A DNA stretch of 21,955 nucleotides from Baffinella frigidus (lineage: Eukaryota > Cryptophyceae > Cryptomonadales > Baffinellaceae). The stretch spans positions 202,210 to 224,164 of the forward strand of contig MU646700.1 in the NCBI GenBank assembly GCA_026770585.1, given 5' to 3'. Position 1 is the stretch's first letter. Each line of letters begins with the position of its first letter. The translations under genes were made by a program, and so were the position numbers. The notes under the pieces were generated by a model. The model saw only the letters and a list, made by a program, of their open reading frames with translations. It ran no database searches and was not told the DNA's origin. This document shows positions 1 to 7,000 of the stretch, one piece after another.

Positions 1-140
1 CCGTTCTGCATGCCCATCATCATTTCCGGCACACCAGGGTTCAGGATTCGAGGAAACGGCAGGGTTCATGGTTCGTGGTTCGTGGTTCATGGTTCATCGT
101 TCATGGGTTATAGTTTCTGGTTTATGGTTTGGGGATGCAC
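1..140 (-). repeat. Intron with an exon 12 fragment
   Basis: Downstream of exon 12 on the minus strand. A short fragment at 1-30 repeats the MMGMQNG coding sequence, then degenerate GGTTCATGG-type repeats follow. The next true exon must lie outside the window. Confidence 0.45.
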
Positions 141-1002
141 CTCCGCCCATCATCATCCCAGGCGGCCCGTTCTGCATGCCCATCATCCCCGGCATTCCCA
201 TACCCGGTCCCATACCCGGCATACCCATCCCAGGCATATTCTGCATGCCCATCATGCCTGTTGTGGGGTGTGGGGTTAGATACGCATCATCCCTGCAGAG
301 TGTGGGGTGTAGGGTTCAGATACTAATCATCTCTGTAGAGTGTTGGGGATCATTATCATACCCGGCATCATCATCCAGTTTAGACTCTAGAGGAGGCCCA
401 TTCTGCATGCCCATCATGCCTGGCATGGCATTCCCATGCCTGGCATGCCCATCATGCCTGCTTTCGGGTCTAGGGTTTAGGGTTCAGGGTTCAGGGTTCA
501 GAGTGTGGGGTTTAGGGTTTAGGGTGTAAGGTGTGGGGTCTAGGGTTTGGAGATTGGGGTTTAGGGAGGAAGAATCTGGGGGGACCATGCGAAATTAACC
601 TGGGGGCTCGAGTCTAGACTCTAGAGGAGGCGACCTGGGGGCGGCTGGAAGGTGTGCATCATCTGCTGCTGCATCATCCCGCCGGGCAAGCCCATCTCCG
701 GCTGCATCATCCCACCTTCGCACCCTACACCCCAACCCCAACCCCGGCGGGATGACGATGGGATGATGATGGAAGGGCAGAATTCCCGGGCAATGGCTCA
801 AAAAACGCCCGGTTTCCTCAGGGGGTTTTCCCGGGGGGGGGTTGCGGGTTCCATTTTGTTTGGCCCACAAGACAGAAGCCCTTCAACTTTGGGGTTGGGG
901 TTGGCAGATAGGGGACCTGGGGGCGGCTGGAAGTTCTGCATCATCTGCTGCTGCTGCTGCTGCATCATTCCGCCGGGCATGCCCATCCCCGGCTGCATCA
1001 TC

Positions 1003-1037
<35 letters not shown>

Positions 1038-4000
1038 TGCGATTGGGGTTTGGGTTCAGGGTTCAGGGTTCAGGGTGTAGGGTGTACGGTTTACGGACCC
1101 TGGACGAAAGCATTTTGCGCAAAATGTACGCAAAATTCATGTGGGGCAACATCTGGGGAATTTTCGGGGATCGTGTTCCCCCCTGCGCAGGTTTGTGGTG
1201 TGTGGTTTGTAATTTGGGGTTGGGGACGTGTTTAGGAAGGATAGGCGGCATTCCGGGCATCATCACCCCCCCTGCTTCGGCTTTTGGGGGTGGGGGGTTC
1301 GGGGTTCAGGTTTCAGGTTTTAGGGTTCAGGTTTTAGGGTTGAGGAGAGCTAGGCGGCTTTGCGGGCATCACCATACCTCCTGCGCACACGCTCGGTTAA
1401 AAAAAACCTCAGGGGTTTTTGATGCACTGCGGATATGCGGGATATACACTGCCAAACCCCCTGCGCCACAGGCTCATACCTTTTTGTTTAATCATACGTT
1501 TTTTAATAACACCCCGAAAATGTAAGGGCGGCTGCATCTGCATTCCGTTCATAACCTACCCCCTGCGCCACAGGCTCATACGGTTTAGGGTTTAGGGTTT
1601 AGGGTTTAGGGTTTAGGGGCTAGGGTTTAGGGTTTAGGGTTTAGGGTTTAGGAAGAAAATAAAAACGCATTAGATATATCCACGGGCATCGGCATTGCGG
1701 GTATGTAGAGAGAGAGAGATAGAGAGAGAGATATATATATATATAGAGAGAGAGATATATAGAGAGAGAGCGAGCGAGCGAGAGAGAGAGCGAGAGAGAG
1801 AGAGAGCACGCGCGGCGCCCACACCCCCTGCACACCCAGTTCATACGGTCTCACAAAAAAAAAACCTTTACGCATGTGCAAACTCAGGACAAACGGCTCA
1901 GCAGTTCAACAGATGAAATCGCTCGTTCTGAGCCTTGAGCGTAGCAGTAATTTCATCGTTTGAACTTGCGCGTAGCAGCGAGGTCATCTTCTGAGAAGGA
2001 GCGTTCAAAGTAGCGCTCCGCCGCGAGCCAGACCTTGGGGCCTGGCTCGCGGTCCACACACAAACAACAAACACTTCAAAAATAGAAATCCGCCGCGCGG
2101 TCTCGCCCGCGACCCACGCCTAGCAGTGGGTTCAGCAGTGTTTTCTCGCATAGCAGAGTGTGTCATCTTTTGCGCGTCGCCTCCCCGCGCGACTCGACCT
2201 TGGTGGGGCATCCCGGCATGCGGGAACATCATGTTCATGGGCATCTGCGCGTTCCGCTGGTAGTGCTCCGCGTTCGCCGCCTGCATAGCGAAACTCTTCA
2301 TTAGTGCCGCCGCCATCACTCGACGGAAACAGCATATGGGCGTCTGTTCCGCTGGTAGTGCTCTGCAGGCGCCGCCTGCGGTTTCAGAGTTGGGGTTTGG
2401 GGTTTGGGGTTTGGGGTGTGGGGTTTGGGGGGTGAGGTGTGGGGTTTGAGGTTTGGGTGTTTGGGTGTTTGGGGTTTGGGTGTTTGGGGTGTGAGGTGTG
2501 AGGTGTGGGGTTTGGGGTTTGGGGTTTGGGGTTTGGGGTTTGGGGTTTGGGGTTTGGGGTTTCAGGTTCGAGGTTTAGGGCGTGGGGTGGTTCAGGGTTC
2601 AGGGTTCAGGGTTGACCGCCATCTAGGAGCGCCAAAGTTTAAGGTTTAGGTTTCAGGGTTCATGGTTTAGGGTTTAGGGTTCGGGGTTCAGGATTTAGGG
2701 TTTAGGGTTTAGGGTTTATTGTTGAGGGGTTGGGGTTTAGTTTTCACCTGGATCTGGGAGCACTTGGCGCGGATGCCCTCCATGAGGTTCTCAACGATCT
2801 CCACGCCTGGTTTGGGTTTTGGGGGTTTGGGTGTAGGGTTTTGGGTGGGGGGGTTGGGGTTTACGGGTTTGGGTGTAGGGTTTATGGTGTGGGGTGTGGG
2901 GTGTGGGGTGTGGGGTGTGGGGTTTGGGGTTCAGGGTTCAGGGTTCAAGGTTCAGGGTTCAAGGTTTAGGGTTGAGGGATAACAGGGAAACATACATGCG
3001 AAGCGGGGGCGGGCGCGGACCCTCCCGCCTAGAGTTTTGGGTATCGTGTTTCGGGATTCGCGTTTCGGGCTCTGTCTTTCTTTCGTCTGTCAGGTTGCTG
3101 GGTTGAAGTTGTCAGGGCGCGCACCCTGGCGGACCCACTCGGCCGACGCGGCGCCGAGGTAGATGCCCGGCTGCTGCGCGAAGTCGTAGTGAATCGGCGC
3201 GCCCGGCCCGATCACCTGATCGAAACGTTCTCATCTCAGAAAAGCCTTTCTCAAAGGGTTTCTCGTCAACGAAATTCACCACACAAATGCTCTGCTATTG
3301 GTAGTAAGATCAAATTGTGTAGTCAATTTGGTTGTCATGAATCCTTTCTAGAGAGCTTTATTTGAGATTAGTTCCAAGGCTCAGGGTGTGGAGCTGATGC
3401 GCGAAGTCGTAGTGCATCGGCGCGCCCGGCCCGATCACCTGCTCAACGTCCCAAAGCTCAGCCTGGGGACACGGTCCCATGTAGGATCGCCGGTGGGGAC
3501 GCAGTCTCGCGTATTTCACCGGAGTGACTTTACACGGGACTCCCGTGAGCCTTGGAAGCTTGCGTTCCAAGGCTCAAGGCTTCCAAGACACAAGGCTTCC
3601 AAGGCTCAGGGTTCCAAGGCTCAGGGTGCGGAACGTGGGGCGTCCTGTGTGGTTGCAGGGTAGATTCGCATTAAGGGTTTGGGGTTTGTGATTTGGGGTG
3701 TGGGGTTTGGGGTTGGGGGGGGGGGCTCGCAGTCGCAGCATGGGATTGGGGTTCAGGGTTTAGGGGTCAAGGTTTGGGGTTTGGGGTTGAGGGTTGAGGG
3801 TTGAGGGGGGCCTCTGTGAGCCTCGGTCGGACAGGTGATGAGCCTCGATGGTTGACTAATGAAGGTAAGTTCTCTCTCGCTTGTGTGTCGGGCCTTGGCC
3901 GGCGCGGCCTCGCCCCTCCTAAGCGGGGTCTCATCTGGTAGCGAAGGTCGTTCCGGGGCTCTGTTCCCCGGAACGATCAACGGATGGCAGAAAAACCGGC

Positions 4001-7000
4001 GGGCGGAGCGCTCGCGAAGCGGCACACTGGGGTTGACGAAAAAGACGGGGCCGAAGTTCCTGGCGATGGGGCTCTGCCCGGCGAAGCCACACACCGGCGT
4101 CGCGGACGGCATCGTGGGGCCATGCAGGCCTCGCAGTCGCAGCATGGGACTAGGGTTCAGGATTCAGGGTTTGGGGTGTGCAGGGTGCAAGATGTAGGGC
4201 GCAGGGTTTCGCGTGTGACCTCGCAGTCGCACGACGCCGGTTTTCGGTATTCGGTTTCAAGGTTTCGGGTTTCGGGTTCAAGGTTTCGGGTTTCGGTTTC
4301 AAGGTTTCGGGTTTCGGTTTCAAGGTTTCGGGTTTCGGGTTCAAGGTTTCGGGTTTCGGGGGTCAACCTCGCAGTCGCACGACGCCTCGCGCATGACGTG
4401 CGAGAGGTACTCCCCCTCCGGCCCAGCCAGCTCAGAGGCGACGTCGATCCTGGTTTAGGGTTTGGGGTTTGGGGTTTGGGGTTTGGGGTTTGGGGTTTGG
4501 GGTTTGGGGTTTGGGATTTGGGGTGTAGGGTTTAGGGTTTAGGGTTTAGGGTTTGGGATTCGGAGTTTGGGGTTTGGGGTTTGGGGTTCAGGGTTCAGGG
4601 CTCAGGATTCAGGGTTTAGGGCGTAGGGTGTAGGGTTTACCCGGGCGGGGGGTAGGAGCCGAGGAGCACCGTCGCGGAGTAGGGGTGCGCGCGGACCTGT
4701 GTGGGGGTTGGGGTCAAGGGTTTGCAGGGTGTAGGGTAGGTTTTGTAGGGTTTAGGGCGGGTGTAGGGTGTGGGGTTTCGGGCTTCGGGTTTCGGGTGTA
4801 GGGTGTAGGGTGTAGGGTTCAGGGTGCAGTCGGGTGTAGCAGGGTGTAGTAGGGTGTAGTAGGGTGTAGTAGGGTGTAGTAGGGTGAAGGGTGTAGTAGG
4901 GTGTAGGGTGTAGGGTGTAGGGTGTAGGGTATGGGGTGTAGGGTGTAGGGTGTAGGGTGTATGGTCCAGGGTCTCCGGTGTAGTACCGGGATCTTGCCCA
5001 TGGCCTGCTCGATCATTCGCACGGCCTTGTCCACCTTGTCCTGCGAGTCGCCCTGCACGAGCAGGGGCATCCAGGGTTTAGGGTTTGGGGTTTGGCGCTG
5101 AAGGTTGACTGAAGGCATATGGGTTTGGGGTTTGGGGTGTGGGGTGTGGGGTGTGGGGTGTGGGGTGTGGGGTGTGGGGTGTGGGGTGTGGGGTGTGGGG
5201 TTTGGGGTGTGGGGTTTGGGGTGTGGGGTTCAGGGTTTGGGGTGTGGGGTGTGGGGTGTGGGGTGTGGGGTGTGGGGTGTGGGGTTTGGGGTTCAGGGTG
5301 TGGGGTTTAGGGTGGGTGTATCACCTGCACGAGCAGGTGGAGAGGCGGCTGCGAGGGGACGCCCTCCGTCGTAACCGCGCGGTACATCCCCTGCCGGGTA
5401 GGGAGGGAGCGTCAGCCCAGCCACATCACGGGCGCGTCAGCCCGCCCAGCCATCACATCACCACACGCGCGGGACATCCCCCCTGCTCCGCGCGTGTGTC
5501 AGCGCGCCCAGCCATGCCGTCGTGTGCGTCAGCGCGCCCAGCCAAAACACGCGCCAGCGTGCCGAGTGTCGCAGTACGGCTAGAGGGCCAGAGGGCACCT
5601 GAAGGCGGACGTGCGCGCCGGTGGAGTGGATCGCCCGCATGTGCATCTCCCGTGTGCATCGAGGGGTTAGGGGTTAGGGGTTGGGGGTCAACCCGTGTGC
5701 ATCGCGTTGACGCCCACACCACGCGCCGGTGGTGTGGGCGATGTCAACCCGTGTGCATCGGTTGATAGACTATCCTCGACTTGACACGCGACGCTGGTTC
5801 CACGGTCCAGATCCGTCAACGTTGGAGCGGGAACGCGCCCGGGGGAAGCGAATTGGTGCGCCGAAATAGCACCGGAACGCGGACTTGGGTGCTGGTAGTG
5901 CTAACCCCTGAACCCTGAACCCGGACGACCTTTCGGCATTCGTACATCCGGTAACATCCCGCCATGCGCGAACATCATGGGGCAGGCAGGTTGCCCCTAA
6001 CCCCCAACCCCTAACCCCCAACCCCTAACCCCTTGCCACTGAACCCTGAAGACCTGAAGGCGGACTTGGGAGCCGGTGGTGCGCATGATCTCTTCGTGGA
6101 AGGAGCCCTTTGTGAGATGCGCCTGGGTTTAGGGGTTGGGGTTTAGGGTTTAGGGTTTAGGGGTTTAGGGGTTTAGGGTTTAGGGGGTTAGAGTTTAGGG
6201 GGTTCGGGGTTTAAGGTTTAGGGTTCAGGGTGTAGGGGTTAGGGGGTTAGGGGTTAGGGGGTTAGGGTTTAGGGGGTTAGGGGTTGGGGTTTAGGGTTTA
6301 GGGGTTAGGGGTTTAGGGTTTAGGGGTTGCCTTGTTCTTGCAATGGTTTATGTCCATACGCTGTTCCATCCCGCGTGGGACGTTCGGCGCTGCACGCGTT
6401 GGGGTTTGGGGTTAGAGGTTTGGGGGTTGGGGTTAGTGGATGGGACATAGCTAGGCACCCCGTTCGGCGCTGCACACATGGGGCGCTGCTCCATCCCGCG
6501 TGGGACGTTCGGCGCTGCACGCGTGGTGGTTTGGTTAGGGGGTTGGGGTTTGGGGTTCAGGGTTCGGGGTTCGGGGTTCAGGGTCCAGGGTCCAGGGTCC
6601 AGGGTCCAGGGTTCAGGGTTCATGGTCCAGGACACACGTGGGGGTTTGGGGTTTGGGGTATGGGGTTCAGGGTTCGGGGTTTAGGAAGTGCATGTGAGAT
6701 GCACTTTTGTACTAGATTTCCTGCTCTGAATGTATTTTATGGCGAGCCCACTTCTACTCAGGCAGAGCTAGGCCTCGCCTGTCAGCCGACAGGGCTTCGC
6801 GGATGTCAAACGTCGGGGCCACAACGTCGCGTCACATGGAAAAGTGAGAGTATGTAAAGTGGAGGTGTCCACTTTACCAAAGCATGGGGGGAACCAGACA
6901 GCCTCAGAGGCCCTCGCACAGTGAACGTTCGCTGCCGGCTCCTAGCTCTGCCACATTATTTTTGGGCTCACGAATATTGTGGGCCCGGGCTCTGTTTCGC

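Larger units (their letters stand above)
1037..2198 (-). repeat. Intron 10 of KH gene
   Basis: Contains degenerate GGGTTCAGG repeats, four or five copies of an acceptor-like block (CCCCCTGCGCCACAGGCTCATAC at 1460-1482 and 1559-1581; diverged forms near 1268, 1378 and 1820), a near-perfect TTTAGGG array at 1587-1652, a GA/TA microsatellite, and an 11-bp-arm hairpin near 2021-2052. Three GCRTAGCAG fragments (1937-1982, 2148-2156) resemble the sequence before exon 10. Confidence 0.55.

Noticed and set aside
1648-1916. Open frames over the GA/TA microsatellite (and 18538-18857 over the CT tract)
   Set aside because: Low-complexity SLSLSL/REREREE translations only.
2404-2982. Long open frames of GFGVWGLG-type residues (also 5105-5374, 14056-14248, 16111-16497, 20076-20487)
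   Set aside because: Pure translations of telomere-like repeats; no unique sequence, and frames open in several registers at once.
3861-3870. Perfect plus-strand donor AAG|GTAAGT
   Set aside because: No plus-strand exon precedes it and the surrounding gene is on the minus strand.
3859-4197. Plus-strand 112-codon frame as a gene
   Set aside because: No recognised domain and it sits in an intron of the opposite strand; kept only as an unexplained block.
6765-6818. Minus-strand FDIREALSADRRG segment as a possible KH1 opening strand
   Set aside because: No AG acceptor between an upstream in-frame stop and the segment; the exon at 6331-6389 fits better and keeps phase.
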